In this document: positions 24,670-36,915 of the stretch, piece by piece
Layout of the letters: every line of letters starts with the position of its first letter
How positions within the stretch are numbered: the first letter of the stretch is position 1
Assembly (NCBI GenBank): GCA_022661535.1
Contig: JAKULF010000004.1
Coordinates: 868,001-932,000, forward strand
Length of the DNA: 64,000 nucleotides
Reading direction: 5' to 3'
DNA from: Eutypa lata
Lineage: Eukaryota; Ascomycota; Sordariomycetes; Xylariales; Diatrypaceae
Program-made: the position numbers and the translations under genes
The notes under the pieces: model-generated
What the model was told of the DNA's origin: nothing
Databases searched by the model: none
Seen by the model: only the letters and a program-made list of their open reading frames with translations

Positions 24670-26091
24670 ATGGAACCATCCCAACACGAGACCCAGGAGC
24701 CCGGTGCTCTTGTGTCTTTCCCTATCAGCGGCTCGCAGATCAGCCTAGCCACCGTCTGTCTGGCTCTGTGCACCATCTCAATTCTGTTGCGGACCTATAC
24801 GCGAATGCGTGTCATGAAGACATTTGATCTGAGCGATGGTCAGTGGGCGAGCCTCGAACAACACGTGGAATAGTCAAACTAATTCATTCCAGTGTCTCTT
24901 ATTCTATCAGGGGTATTGCTCCATTTCGTGAAATTGTGCCGAATTGCTAGTACTGAATTGTTATCTTTCAGGTATTCCTTGCTGGTTTCATTGCGGCGAA
25001 ACTGATTGCCAATGTATATGGCCAAGGACAGCCTAAATCCGTGATGACCAGTGCCAATATGGGCAAGGTCCTTGAGGTAAGTACTCACCGTTTCCATGAG
25101 ATCAGCTCCTAGTCATCCCAGAGAAGATGAAGTAGAACAAACGAATAGTTACGCCTGGCTAATCTTGGTCACACAACATGCAGGCCGCGAATATCGTGGA
25201 GATTCTTTACGGGCCGCCGATGTTCTTCGCCAAGTATGCCGTGCTCAAGCAGATCGAGACGATATTCTACAACCACCGACACAACAAGCTCGCCTTCAAG
25301 GCGATCTGGACTCTCATCTTGGCCAACCTGGCCTTCTACGTCGCCATCATGTTTGCCTTCATCTTCGCCTGTGTGCCGCGGGCGAAGATTTCAAACCCCT
25401 TACTTGATGGGAAGTGCATCGACACGCTGGCTAGCATCATAGCCACCAGCGCCATCAACGTCGTGTCTGACGTCACGATCCTTATCATTCCCCTAGCTGC
25501 CGTCTGGGAGTTACAAATGAAGCTGAAGGTGAAACTTGGCGCTGCAGCGGTTTTCGCTATTGGTATTTTGTAAGTCTCCCGTGTTCGTTCAGCTATCCAC
25601 CAGCCCAAGTCCATACTCAACAAGCCAGGGGCTGGTTCTATGGGTATCATACTAATGTCATGGGCTTGGTGAAATAGTGCCTGCGTTACGAGTATTATCC
25701 GACTTTATTACACCATCTTGCTGGTTCAAAGCGAAGACCTTATACAGGCTATCGAGCCTGTCGGTTCCTGGGCGTAAGTTACCTCAGATGCATATGCCAT
25801 TAACTCCAAGATACTGTTTTGCTCAGAGCTGACATCCATTCATAATCTAGGCTTGGGGAGTGTACTTCCGTCATTCTGGTCGCCTGCTTCCCTGTTCTCC
25901 CCCGCCTATTCAACCATTATGTTAAAAGGGAGAAAGGGTCAACCTATCAGCTGTCGGCTGACATTCGTGGGAATAAGAGTGGTGGATCGCAGAAGAAACC
26001 GCCGATCGATCCATTTGAAGCTGACGAGCGGGGAAGTACCACGGCTCTGAGAAGCACCCAGAAAGGGTACGATCAGATAGAGAGCGACTAG
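24670..26091 (+). CDS. Fungal rhodopsin-domain integral membrane protein
   Basis: A seven-helix membrane protein of the large fungal family often called rhodopsin domain-containing or PTH11-related; most members have no known ligand. Six exons, 24670-24838, 24893-24912 (20 nt), 24972-25076, 25184-25569, 25678-25773 and 25851-26091, give 338 residues. Seen: hydrophobic helices from residue ~20 on, the conserved helix-3 segment AANIVEILYGPPMFFAKYAV, a cysteine and charged loop (FACVPRAK), helices ending in IIPLAAVW, and a hydrophilic tail rich in Lys, Gly and Ser. The tiny second exon supplies VSLILSG and joins the first two helices in frame. The gene lies beside the A-T-R gene on the same strand; members of this family occur in metabolite clusters, but function here is unknown. 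Confidence 0.85.
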
Positions 26092-26728
26092 ATGGGGGGT
26101 TGCGAGTTAGCTCACGAAGAGAAGAAAAAAAGTAGGGCGCTGGGGGGACTTGTACAACGTAATGCTACCATATTGAGTGTGCAGCGTCAAGTTTGTCTTT
26201 CGATATAAATGTATAATGTAGTTAATAATTGTATAACCATATATCAGTACGAACAATATAAATCAGTATAGTTATTTTTAGTCTCACTACAAAACAAGGG
26301 AGGGCAGAATTCCACCGTAGTCATCTTTTGGGACTCGGGGCATCACTTCATAGAGTCGTCTTTCCATCTACCGAACCTATCATCGTATGCAAGTGATGCA
26401 AATACATCACACTTACGAAATGGTAAAATACAATATGTCGCCGTAAACATGCTTTCCTCCCACCGTTACTAGTCGTAGCTTGATTTTAATGCGTTCATAC
26501 ACATATCTCACTCACGGTACAGGGCGCTAGAAAGGTACCAGAAGGCTCTAGCTATATCGAAGAAGCCCCTAGAGTCCGAAGACATAGTTCGGGAAGGGTA
26601 AGGGTGTAATGTGATTAGATACCTAGCGACTGATCTCCGGCCTAGACCTAAACCTCATAGAGACTTGAATACTTGCCTCAGAGCCTTGGGGATCATTACA
26701 TTGTTGTCCTGATAATACAACACCTTAT
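26092..26728. other. Intergenic region, convergent 3' ends
   Basis: About 640 bp between converging genes. Only A+T-leaning 3' flanking sequence is seen; no gene. Confidence 0.5.
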
Positions 26729-27148
26729 TCATATATCTTCCTTTAACCAATTTCTGACCTGCTCCTTCGTGATATAATCATACACAACGCCCCTTTCCTG
26801 TAGTTTTGCCATTGCATCGAGAGTCCAGTCCTGGCAGTTCCACCCGGAGGACTCAACTTTATCAATCCGAATCAATTTAAGAATGTCATGGATCTCAGCC
26901 AGCTCAGAGGAGTCCAGCTGGCCGACATCCAGCTCATTCTTACGGGGCTGGAGTTTCTCAAGCTCTACATTTTCCGGGCCTGGATAGTAAAATGACCCTG
27001 GCATGCCACGTAGCTGATGTTCAATGCCTAGCCTGCTAGAACCTACTGACTCTTTCTCGATGAAGAAAGACCAGTGGTAGGGTTTGACCTCTCCCGTATG
27101 ATATCTCTCACGGTCGTAGGTAAATATGTATAGCGTATACCTGGACAT
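26729..27148 (-). CDS. Hypothetical protein, 139 residues, with HWSFF and NCQDW motifs
   Basis: A single-exon frame starting at ATG 27148 (MSRYTLYIF). I recall similar short fungal proteins of unknown function with an HWxxF segment near residue 25 and a WNCQDW segment near residue 109. The separated His and Cys are reminiscent of papain-like or PPPDE-type cysteine peptidase folds, but this is only a resemblance. There is no signal peptide or membrane segment. The composition is charged and consistent with a soluble protein. Transcribed away from the laccase region on the same strand as the laccase. Confidence 0.6.
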   Translation of the reverse strand: MSRYTLYIFTYDRERYHTGEVKPYHWSFFIEKESVGSSRLGIEHQLRGMPGSFYYPGPENVELEKLQPRKNELDVGQLDSSELAEIHDILKLIRIDKVESSGWNCQDWTLDAMAKLQERGVVYDYITKEQVRNWLKEDI

Positions 27149-28111
27149 TGCAAGTGGGTAGACGCAGTTCAGGATATGACTGCAGCTTGTATCTCAGTCT
27201 TAAACAAATCAGCTGCTAAGGAAAGAAACTTACGCCAAGAAAATAAACACACAAATATTTTAAACTCGGGCTGTTTTGACTATCGAATTTGAGTAAACTT
27301 TGAGTACTTGGGATACCCTATTAAAAAGCACAAGTGATGGACAGTATGAGTTGAATATAGATTGCCCCTTTTGATGAAGCTTAAGTTTGCGATTATCATG
27401 TGACACTTGGAAGAGGACTATGTTTCATGTCATTTGGAATTTAGACGAGGGTAATATTCTGAAAATGAACCAACAGCTCTATTGCGGAGAATAGGCCAAT
27501 GACAGCTAAGCAGCAGTGGATCTGCTCTGCCGCTGAGTTGTATAATATAACCGTCTGATTAGCCCATATTATAGTCCTAGATTTTCATTTTCATTTTCAT
27601 TTTCATTTTCCGTAAAGCTTCGACAAAGCTGATAAAAAATGATTTTAAACCCGGAAAAAGCTCCTACCTGGCCCTATATTCTAGTTCTCACCAAATGTAT
27701 CACTTCAGAGCTGGTGAGCAGTGACGCGGTGAAAGTATTATTCTATTCTTAACTGATGAATGTGTCGAACTAACTCTAAGAGAGCGGCATAAGATGAGAA
27801 AACCAACCTTGCTACGACTTCAAAATAGTGTTATCCCTAAGCATGCACATCCTGGTGGTCTTGATAAAATATCTTGATGATTGGTCTATATAAAGAATGT
27901 GAACGCTTTTCGAGGCTGACATATGGCCAACACCCAACGCGATTAAATATTAACATAGAAAGGCCGAAGCCATACAGCACGACCGCCACCCCCGCCTTGC
28001 CTTCCCAGGACATGGTTGTAATATACAAACCCCGACTGTAAGCAATACCCACGCCAGGCCGACTGCCGATGATCCCTGAACCAAGTTAGAGAATCAGACC
28101 TAGGCATATAT
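27149..28111. other. Intergenic region downstream of the laccase
   Basis: About 960 bp. It contains a short hexamer repeat, listed separately. No supported gene. Confidence 0.5.
27582..27610 (+). repeat. TTTTCA tandem repeat
   Basis: Nearly five perfect copies of the hexamer TTTTCA in a row, 433 bp upstream of the ATG at 27148 of the small minus-strand gene. A simple microsatellite. Confidence 0.85.
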
Positions 28112-30343
28112 CTACAGCCCACTATCGATCTGATTGACGACCTCGCCGCTCGCGGTATACTCGCGCCACTCCCTGCAAGTCTGTGCGACGCTTTCGGGCA
28201 CTTCAGACGCGTACGCCTGGATGTCGTCGGGCAGGAACAGCATCTGGCTGAAGAAACCCGCCGAAGCGTGCCACGCGATGTGGCAGTGGAACGGCCAGAT
28301 CCCCGGGTTCTTCACGTCCATCTGCACGACGATGTGGCCGCCCGGCTGCACGTTCTGCACGTCGCGGCGCGGTGGGTTGTCGGCGAGCGCCTCGAGGCTT
28401 CGCGTTGAGGAGGCGTCGAAGAGCCCCGGTCCCGAGGATAGGATGTACATGTTTAGGCCGTGGGCGTGGATTGGGTGCGGACTGTGAGGGTGGATAGGCG
28501 TTTGGTTAGTAGATGGTGGTAATGGTGATGACCATGGTCTCGGAGAAGAAGGGGGTGGGATGTCATGAATACATACGCTCGCGTCGGATTGTCCACAATG
28601 AACCGGACCGAGGTGTTGGTCCCGAAGTTATGCACGTTCATACTGGGGTCGAACTCGAGATCACCTTCCAAGGCCTGTAGGAGCGTCGGGTCGTCGTAGT
28701 TCACTCTTCCAGAGACGCCCTACAACAGCGATCGACAATGTGTTAGCCTTCTAACTAATCGACTAACTGATATCACAATACAGACAGATGGGTTTCTTGA
28801 AAAACAACATGAAATCAGTGGGAAACGCAAAGAATCCAACTTACGCCGTACGTCCACAGCAGATTCCCACTAGCATTCCGATACATCCCGATATCCATGT
28901 GCTGCGTCCACGACGGCTCGGGAAGCGCAATGGGGTAAAACGGCCTGGTGAGCTCCAGGGCGTCATTGGCGCATGTTCCGGGGTCGGGGACGTCCCAGGG
29001 CTCGCTGTCGGGGATAGCGTTGGTGTCGGCCCTCTCGTAGTAGACGGCGGCAAGGGCGTAGGGCTGGCTAGCGAGCGAGCAGCTGGTGAGGTTGGCGCGG
29101 AGCCAAAACGCCGATCTCGGGGAGGCCGTCTCGGGGGCCTGGACCACGACGTCGACGCGCTGGCCGACGCCCAGCGTCACGACGGTCGTCTCGTACGGCT
29201 CAATCGAGACGAAGTCCTGCGCCATCACCGTCATGTTGTGCCCGTCGATGGAGATGCGCTGCACGCCCTGCGAGCCGCCGTTGATGAGGCGCAGGCGGTG
29301 CGTCTTCCCCGTCTCGAACCGGAACTTGGCCAGCCCTGCGTTCGCCGTGCAGGTGGCGTCGTCGTCCCGCGAGGTGTCGCAGTCGAAGTTCATCCGCCCG
29401 TTGATCAGGTTGTTGTCGGAGAAAGTCTGCCCTGTGAAATTGGGCGCCATGACTTCTTCGACTACGCTGAAGTAGTCCTCGTGCCACCAGTCTGTTACGC
29501 GGAGAGGGAAGATGGATACATGTCAGTTTGTGATGAGTTAAAAGGGGGACAGGTGTGGGTTAGGGCCATGCGTTGCGTACCGTTTACCATGATAGGACCG
29601 ACGTCGATGTCGTAGTCGACGTTCCTTGGTCCGTAAATGACCATTGGCCCGTAGAGCCCACCGGAATATTGCGCCGAGTAGTGCGAGTGGTACCACGACG
29701 TGCCGTAGAGATCGGCTCGGAACTTGTATGTGAAGCTCTTGCCGGGGGCGATAGGGCACTGGGACAACCCCGGCACGCCATCCATCCACGGCGTTCCGTG
29801 CTGGAGAAACCCGTGCCAGTGGATTGCAGTGCCTTCGGGCGGATCATCTGTGATGAAATTGTTGACCTTGACTTCTATCCAATCCCCCCAGTTAGCCTCG
29901 ACTAGCGGTCCCGGGAACTGCTCGTTGACAAGAATAACGCTCTTCTCGTACCCGTCTGGTGCGATTACCCCCCGGCTGATGTTGAATTCGTATGTCCTGG
30001 TTATTCCAGTGTCGGGGGCATCTGTGTAGGGGTTAGAATTCCTCGCCGTCTTATTGCCCCATGGGCAAGCTTCGTAAGGGCCATGACCACCACCGTGGCC
30101 ACCGTGACCTCCATAGCCGCCGTGACTGATGATCCATAGAGGAAGTGTCGGGGCCGCAAGTGTGCCCCAAAGTGATTTTCTAGGATGGGGGGTCAGAAGC
30201 AGCTAGCAAGCTAAGGCGTAGTGATGGGAAGGGCATGACTTAAAGAGGAAAACAGGGCAAGTTGGCTCTTCTTACCCGTTCTGTGACTTTGATGTTAGTG
30301 CTCCAAGCAGACCTTTACACGACTTTAAGAAACCCAACCCCAT
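28112..30343 (-). CDS. Laccase (multicopper oxidase)
   Basis: Oxidises phenols and related compounds while reducing oxygen to water; often acts in pigment formation or oxidative coupling. Five exons, 30343-30276, 30179-29581, 29491-28845, 28719-28577 and 28481-28112, encode 608 residues. All four copper-binding segments are present: HWHG at 143-146, WYHSHY, HPIHAHG at 488-494 and HCHIAWH at 551-557. The chain ends with the DSGL signature of ascomycete laccases. Two features are odd: a Gly/His run at residues 42-56 near the N-terminus, and Phe562 where the axial position of the type-1 copper is expected. The N-terminus ([15 protein letters not shown]) is only weakly signal-like, so secretion is uncertain. 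It might belong to the metabolite locus to its left as a coupling oxidase, but it is on the opposite strand. Confidence 0.93.
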
Positions 30344-33300
30344 TTTTAAGAGAACGATTGGACGGCTCCGAGTGGAAAGCCAAAAATATTAAAAGAATGC
30401 AAGGAAACAAAAAAAAGTACTAACTACTACCTAGCGAGAGGACCGAATGGCAATGCTCATGAGGGGACAACCAGAAGAGAGAAGGGAAAGACGGGGTGTC
30501 CGCAGCTTATAAGAGATCTTCCGGGGTACTAAAGACGACTTCCCGCTTGTCTGGTCGATCACCACATCATGCAAACTGGAGTGGACGTTTCCTGAGATGA
30601 ATATGGCTTCAGCGTGGCGTCTTGGCATCTTGGAGTTGTAGTCTTGTAGTTGTCGATGGACTTTCTCGTCTTGTCTACAAGACTACGGAACAGAGGAACC
30701 CCCTCAACTCCATAATCAGGTCACAGGACTCATGCCCCATTTTGCATTTGAAAATCAAGCCCACTTAAGACAACGGGCTTAGCGAGCTTACTGAGGCGCC
30801 TAGGATGTGACGGGCGGTAGGTGGTGCTATGAGTCGAGGACGTCGAATCTGGAAAAGGATACCGGTCAAAGCCCGCATGCAAGCTAGTTTGCATCGCAAG
30901 AAACCACAATAGGGGAAACAAAAGCAACCGACTAGTTGGCTCTGGGACCAGACTGAGCCGCGCCCGTGGCTTCAAGGGGTTGATAGATTAGACTTGATTA
31001 AGGTTTCTCCGAGTCATGTTCTTTACGGTTTCGGTTCGCCGTGTCTATCATAGTCAGGGGGGCAGACATGGATATCTATACGGTGCCTGAGTATGGGCGA
31101 AGCTTATACTTTATTTAAGCTTATTCTTTGACCGGATGCCAATGATCAGATGCTATGATCGGATGTTATCGTCCAGAAGCTTTACGGGACTCGAACCTTG
31201 AGTTCCCCATCTCAAGACCTGGTGATACTTTGCTCACTACCCGTACAGTGGACAGCTGAGATTCAGATCGGAGCTTATGTCTTGGTGTCTGAGATGTTGT
31301 GGGGTAATGCCCCTGGACTAGGATATCTCCTATCTTGTGGAGGCGAAGTGTTCCACCCAAAATAGCAGAGCGGTTGAGGAGTAACAACACATGCGTCATG
31401 ATAACCCGCTGGCGGCCGCTAAATACGACTTGAAGTTGGCGGTACAGCAACGCCTCATGTAGTGGGCGGTTGCAGGGGTGCGCAAACTAGGTTCGGATTT
31501 AAGTATGATCGAAGGTTGCATTGGTTGTCCTCGGGCCGTGGCTAAACAAATTGGCTGAACCGGAGATTGGATGGGAAAAGAAGGGCATTTATGATGTGAG
31601 ACACAACTTCTAAGACATGACGCCAATAGTAGTCTTCAGCTATTTGCCAGCTCCCATTGATCGAGTAAAGCGCAACTTCTAGTGCTGTGAATAGCTAAGT
31701 AGAAAAAAATGAACTAACCGTCACATTTGGTGCTACATAAGCTCGACTTGATGATGGTTAGACTTAGGAGGAGACAGCCTCATTCAGCCGCAATAGCTGA
31801 AGGCTTCTATTCCAGAAACACTCCTAATATGATTTTTTAATAACCGCTTGCTTTTTGAGGGGGGCTGCCCACATGATTGCAGGACATATGTTACGTAAAA
31901 AGGAGTTATTCCACAACGCCGTGTTATTTACACATAGTATGATTATACATGATATCGAGCAGAATGGACGTTGCTTCTGCTAGCACTATAAATTGGTGCT
32001 TGACGGATCTTATTGGTCTTAGATGGACGAACACATTACGGAGAGCGTGGTCGGTAGGCTTGCTGTGCGGCCATTATAAAGGGTCGTCGTTGTGCCCTGG
32101 CGAAGGCTTCAGCAACGATCGGTGATGAATCTGTTCGAATGGCACTTCCGATGGACATAAAGAAACTGTACGAGAAAAGTCATCAGCTGAGTTATATCAT
32201 GATTCTATCGACCCGTCCGCACTTACCCAAAGGTGGCTCCGGACCCCGCCATATACTGCGCCAAAGTCCTCATAATGCCGTTTGGTCCGGCACCGTATCT
32301 AAATATGTTCACAGTTCCTACCGGCCGTGGATTAGTCGCCCGTCAGTCGTACCATGATATTGGTGCTAGGAAGTAGACGAACCGAATATAAAGCCGATTA
32401 TAACACCAACAGCTGGAGGTGGATTCCACAAGTTAGCTCCAAAGGTTCTTATAGAAGCGCTTGTTTCGAGATCAACCTACTTCCGCCCATCATCGCACCC
32501 ATTTTTACTACAAGTCACATATGTTAGTACTTAAGTTAAGCTCGCTGTAAACGGTTCGAGGAGGGAGAACGGCGAACATTTGTCTACGGTAGAGGGGCCC
32601 GTAGGACCGCGTTGACTAGGTACAGGCGGCATCTTTAGAAGGATGTATTCGGGTTAGGGTATCGGTCGAGTTGTCGAGTCGTCTATTCCTTGGGCGGAAG
32701 GTTACTGTGTTCGCAATTCCGTGGCTACTTAGATTCACTAAGATTGCTCCTGAGTTTGATGTCGTAGGGCTTAGCAGAGGGGGTAGCTTTGGATAATTCA
32801 GGTGGAGAAGCTTCCTACTCCAACGAAATGCGACTGCTGTTAAAGCTGTTTTGAGTCGACGGTGCGGCTGTGGTGGGGTGTTAGTGGTATGATCCAGCTG
32901 TCTGATCTCTGGTATGGAATCTGCCATATGCTTCCAGCTGACAACGTCATCTCATCTCGATCTGAACTTAGTTATCGATAAGCATGACACGGGCGACGGG
33001 TACAGAGTATTATGGTCAAAGCGCCTTCCTTTTTCGTTTCAGTCACGTGCTCAGCCTTGAAGGTTCTGCTCACTTAGTGGTACTTGGATGGTACATTGAC
33101 TATTAAAGACTTTGTACGATCATTTATAGTCAAAGATGTGTAGCTTACCACTAAGGAAAAGATGTCTATTTTATATGAATAATGTACGTGGTTTTTTCAT
33201 ACGCATCACTATGTTTATCTTTTGAAGTTAATGCTATGCGGCTGGTTGTGAGATATACTAGTTCATTGTGATATATGCCGGATCAAAGCAAAAGTGTCAA

Positions 33301-34500
33301 GTCTGGAGTTATTTGCATGAATTGACTTTGTGTCATTTTGTACAATGGAGTATGAAGTACATCTTCGCTGCCCTGTAACATCAGAAGCCAATAACTATAC
33401 CCTCAAGTGGTCCGTGCACTTCTTCAAGATTCAGTTAACCAACCAACGTTCTTTGTCCCGTCCCCTCAAGAAAGGGTCCCCCTTTGGTCTCCTTGGTCCT
33501 GCTCTCTTATCCACCCAAAGCACCCAAATATTATTAGGAGTTAGAACACAGACCCTCCCTTAGAGAAAGAATTTGACCACTACTTGATTTACCTTTCTAC
33601 CGTGATTTTGATTTTATTCCTTTACGGTGGCGCCCTTGCCAGGATCAGCCTTAGGTTGTTTCCTATGTTTTTTGTTGAAGCGTTGCATTGTATGTATGTC
33701 CTCCTCCTTAGGGCCCGCTAGTTACCTAGGTAGTTAGTGAATTCTAACTAAGGCGCTTAGCCAAAAGGAAAAAATGGGGATAACTAAGCTGCTAAGTGAG
33801 AGAGAGAGGAACTGAACCTGACATTTGAAGATTAGTTAGTTAGAGCCAGCGCCTAGACAACCGACGACCTTCCTAGATTAACTAGTTAACCCTTCATCAA
33901 TTCTTTACACTGATAGATGTCTTGAACATCATCTCATCAATTCTTCCATGTAATCACCACCACCTGCACGCATCGCGACCTTTTCTAGATTATATCGGGA
34001 TTTAACCCGTTTACCTTAATTTCTTCACTGGTTGGTCTTTGATACGACTCTCATTCCTTCTTTCTCTCTTTTTTTTACGCCACTCCGTTCAACTTCTCTC
34101 TACTCTACGAATACTCTTCTTGCATGATGCAAATCAACCCCGACACATTATTCTCGACTAAACCCAGCAATTCATCTAAACTCTTCCCTTGACTAATACA
34201 TTTCTTCCCGATTCCGATAGCAAATTTATCTCGAGCGAAATCATTTTAGCTATCAATAAGCATCGATTTAGACTTGGATCATTTGTCTCGAGGACGCGCC
34301 TATCGATCGGGTGGTTTCCTATTGGTTTCGCTCGCGTGGAGGGGAAAAAAGGGAGAAGATAGTTTTTTTTACAAGGCTTGCCGACACCATATCTCATTCC
34401 GTATCGACTTCTCTACATCCCCTTCTTGCCATCTATCGGCTTTACATCCGCAGGCACGTGCTTTCCGACTTAGAGTAAATTCAACGACACATCCTTCCTG
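30344..34500. other. Long intergenic region
   Basis: About 4.2 kb. The left end holds the laccase promoter; the right ~600 bp are pyrimidine-rich and look like the promoter and leader of the FHA gene. Between them I found only short frames without motifs. A tRNA-like B-box near 31190 does not fold as a tRNA. Confidence 0.5.
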
Positions 34501-36915
34501 ATGACGGCAGTCGCAAGTCCTCCGACTTTCACCCAGCATAACCGACCGGCATGGGGCATTAACGGAAACCATCAAATGAACCCAGACGAGCTCAATCGTA
34601 TGCTTATGCCGCGTAAGAGTTTGCAGCGGAATAACTCATCATCATCTATTGCATCTACATCATCGAACTCGTCTACCACTACCGTTATCACGAGCAACTC
34701 CAACCCCAACTCCAACAATTCTCAGACAAATGGCGCTCCGATGGCAAGTACCGATATGAACTCATGGCAAAACTCAACTAATAATGGCACTGCCAATGGC
34801 GCTGTTGGTGGTGCGCCTGTTGCTACCGGCGCGAGAAAGCGACCCCAACCTAAAGCTCCCTGGGGTTCGCGAAAACCTGATGGCCAGCTGGACTTCGCTC
34901 AGCCCGGTATGACAACGAGGCAATCACAGGTCGCTAATGGACTGAATGGTGCTGTAAATGGTATCCACTCTGCTGCTCCCATTCTTCCATCTCAAGCTCA
35001 GATGGCTGCACAGCAAGCTATGTCAAGGGGGCCCATACCGGAATCGATGCCTACAGCTGGCCAACCAGTTCTTTACCTCCTATCGCAGAACGGCACATTC
35101 GAGAGGAAGACCATATCTGTACCATTTTCCCCTGAGACCCTTAGGATAGGTCGTCAGACGAATGTGAAGACTGTTCCGACTCCCGTTAATGGCTATTTCG
35201 ATTCGAAAGTCTTGTCCCGCCAGCATGCGGAGATATGGGCCGATAGGCAGGGAAAGATATGGATTCGTGACGTTAAATCATCCAATGGAACTTTTGTCAA
35301 CGGGACTCGACTATCACAAGAAAACCGCGAGTCCGAACCCCACGAACTGCAAAGCTCAGACCATTTAGAGCTTGGTATCGACATTGTGAGCGAAGACCAA
35401 AAGACGATCGTTCATCACAAAGTTGCCGCCAAGGTTGAACATGCCGGATTTATGAGCCCCTCAAACAACCTACTTGATATGAACTTTGGTGACCTCGATC
35501 CGGCAAATGGGGCAATGATGATGCAACCCCAAGCTGGTGTGCCTTTCCGCGGAAGAAATGGGGGTCAAGCGCCAATGGCGGCCAACGGCCGAATGGCTCC
35601 TTCAAATGGTATGATGGGTCCCCAGCCAAACGGAATGAATCACCAGCGGGGAGGATTTTTCTTCTCCCCCATCAGCACGGAACAGATCGTCAAAAGGCTT
35701 CAGGTTAGTCTATCTGCATACTCGCCCTTCGCGGGTGATATCTCTAACAAATATGTATAGAACGAAATGCGTACCGCACGCCTTCAATCTCAAGATTTAG
35801 GGCGGACTGGCCAGTTCATCGGTGCCCTACTTTCTAAAGATGATATCAAAGATACCGAGAAACCAGAGCTAGCGGAGCAACCGAAGATGCCTATGATAAA
35901 CGGAAATGGATTATCATTTCGATCGGACAACAAAACAAGATTTTCTGATCCGCCCGCGCCCCCACCCCAACAACCGTTACCTGAGAAGCCTGACGTCCCT
36001 TCGTTAAAGCGAGGAGTTACTGAGCGCCCGAAGCCTCACACTCAGAATAGTTCTCCTATTCGCCAAGAGGGGAACATGAGTCAGATTTTACAACTTACCG
36101 AGGCCCTAAATAATGCGAAGAGGGAAATCGAGACGCAGGGCTCCCGCATGCGTGCTCTCGAGGAAAAATTACAGGAAGAGCGGCAGGCCCGGGAGTTGGC
36201 GGAAGACTTAGCTAGGAGGCTAGAGGACATTAATGCTTCTAAGCTGAATGGGTCACCCGTCAAGCCGGAAGCTGAAGTGAATACCCTAGAAGCCGCTTTT
36301 GAACCACCGGTGGAGATACTCGAGGCTGCTCAAGATGATAAGCCAACAAGCGACGTTGAAATGTCTCCCCCAGTTCAACCTGAGGTTATGGAGGCATCCG
36401 CCACACATCTACACGCCCAAATCGAGACTATGGTACTCGAGATGAAGGATCTACGACAGCAGCTTGACACATTTAAATACCGTGCAGAAGCAGCCGAGGC
36501 GGAACGAGACGCTGATCGGAAATCGTTGGCTGAGATGGCGTTGCAGATTAGAAAAGATGCGGAAGCTAGGGAGGCAGCTTCTCGTGAGAAGATGGCGCAA
36601 TCGCAGGCTAACACTCACGTAACGCACCAGCTCGATGACCAGAGCGAAGTATCTGATGGATCATCTACTATGATTAGGACTCCATCAACAGGCTCTAGCC
36701 AGGGGAACACGACACCGGGAGAACCAGCCGATCCTCCGACACTATCACGAGCCAATACTATAACGCCATTAACAGCCTCAGTTGGCAGCTTCAAACACGA
36801 TGAAGTACTCGCTAACAGTGTCCCATTTGCGTCGATGATCGGTGTCGTGATGATTGGTATGGGACTGATGGCTTATATCAACGGGTGGCAGACGCATCCC
36901 CGGCTTGACCGGTGA
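34501..36915 (+). CDS. pro45: FHA domain, coiled-coil, tail-anchored protein (SLMAP/PRO45-like STRIPAK subunit)
   Basis: Two exons, 34501-35703 and 35761-36915, with a 57 bp phase-0 intron, give 785 residues. A Ser/Thr/Asn-rich leader is followed by a forkhead-associated domain at about 195-300, with LRIGRQ, SRQHAEIW and the SSNGTFVNG phosphothreonine-binding loop. Two coiled coils lie at about 505-560 and 615-685, and one transmembrane segment near the C-terminus (about 755-778) is followed by a short tail. This order is that of mammalian SLMAP and its fungal counterparts (Sordaria PRO45, Neurospora HAM-4), tail-anchored subunits of the STRIPAK phosphatase-kinase complex at the ER, nuclear envelope and mitochondria, required for hyphal fusion and fruiting. 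The assignment rests on architecture; a paralogous FHA protein is the alternative. The start is the first ATG after a pyrimidine-rich leader. Confidence 0.85.

Noticed and set aside
28788..29615. 275-codon plus-strand frame over the laccase
   Set aside because: Antisense shadow of the laccase third exon; low-complexity, Val/Gly/Arg-rich, no motifs.
31180..31250. tRNA-like sequence on the minus strand with a perfect B-box (GGTTCGAGTCC)
   Set aside because: The candidate is too short, its T stem does not pair beyond two bases, and the acceptor-stem complement overlaps the T arm. No cloverleaf can be drawn; at most a degenerate relic.
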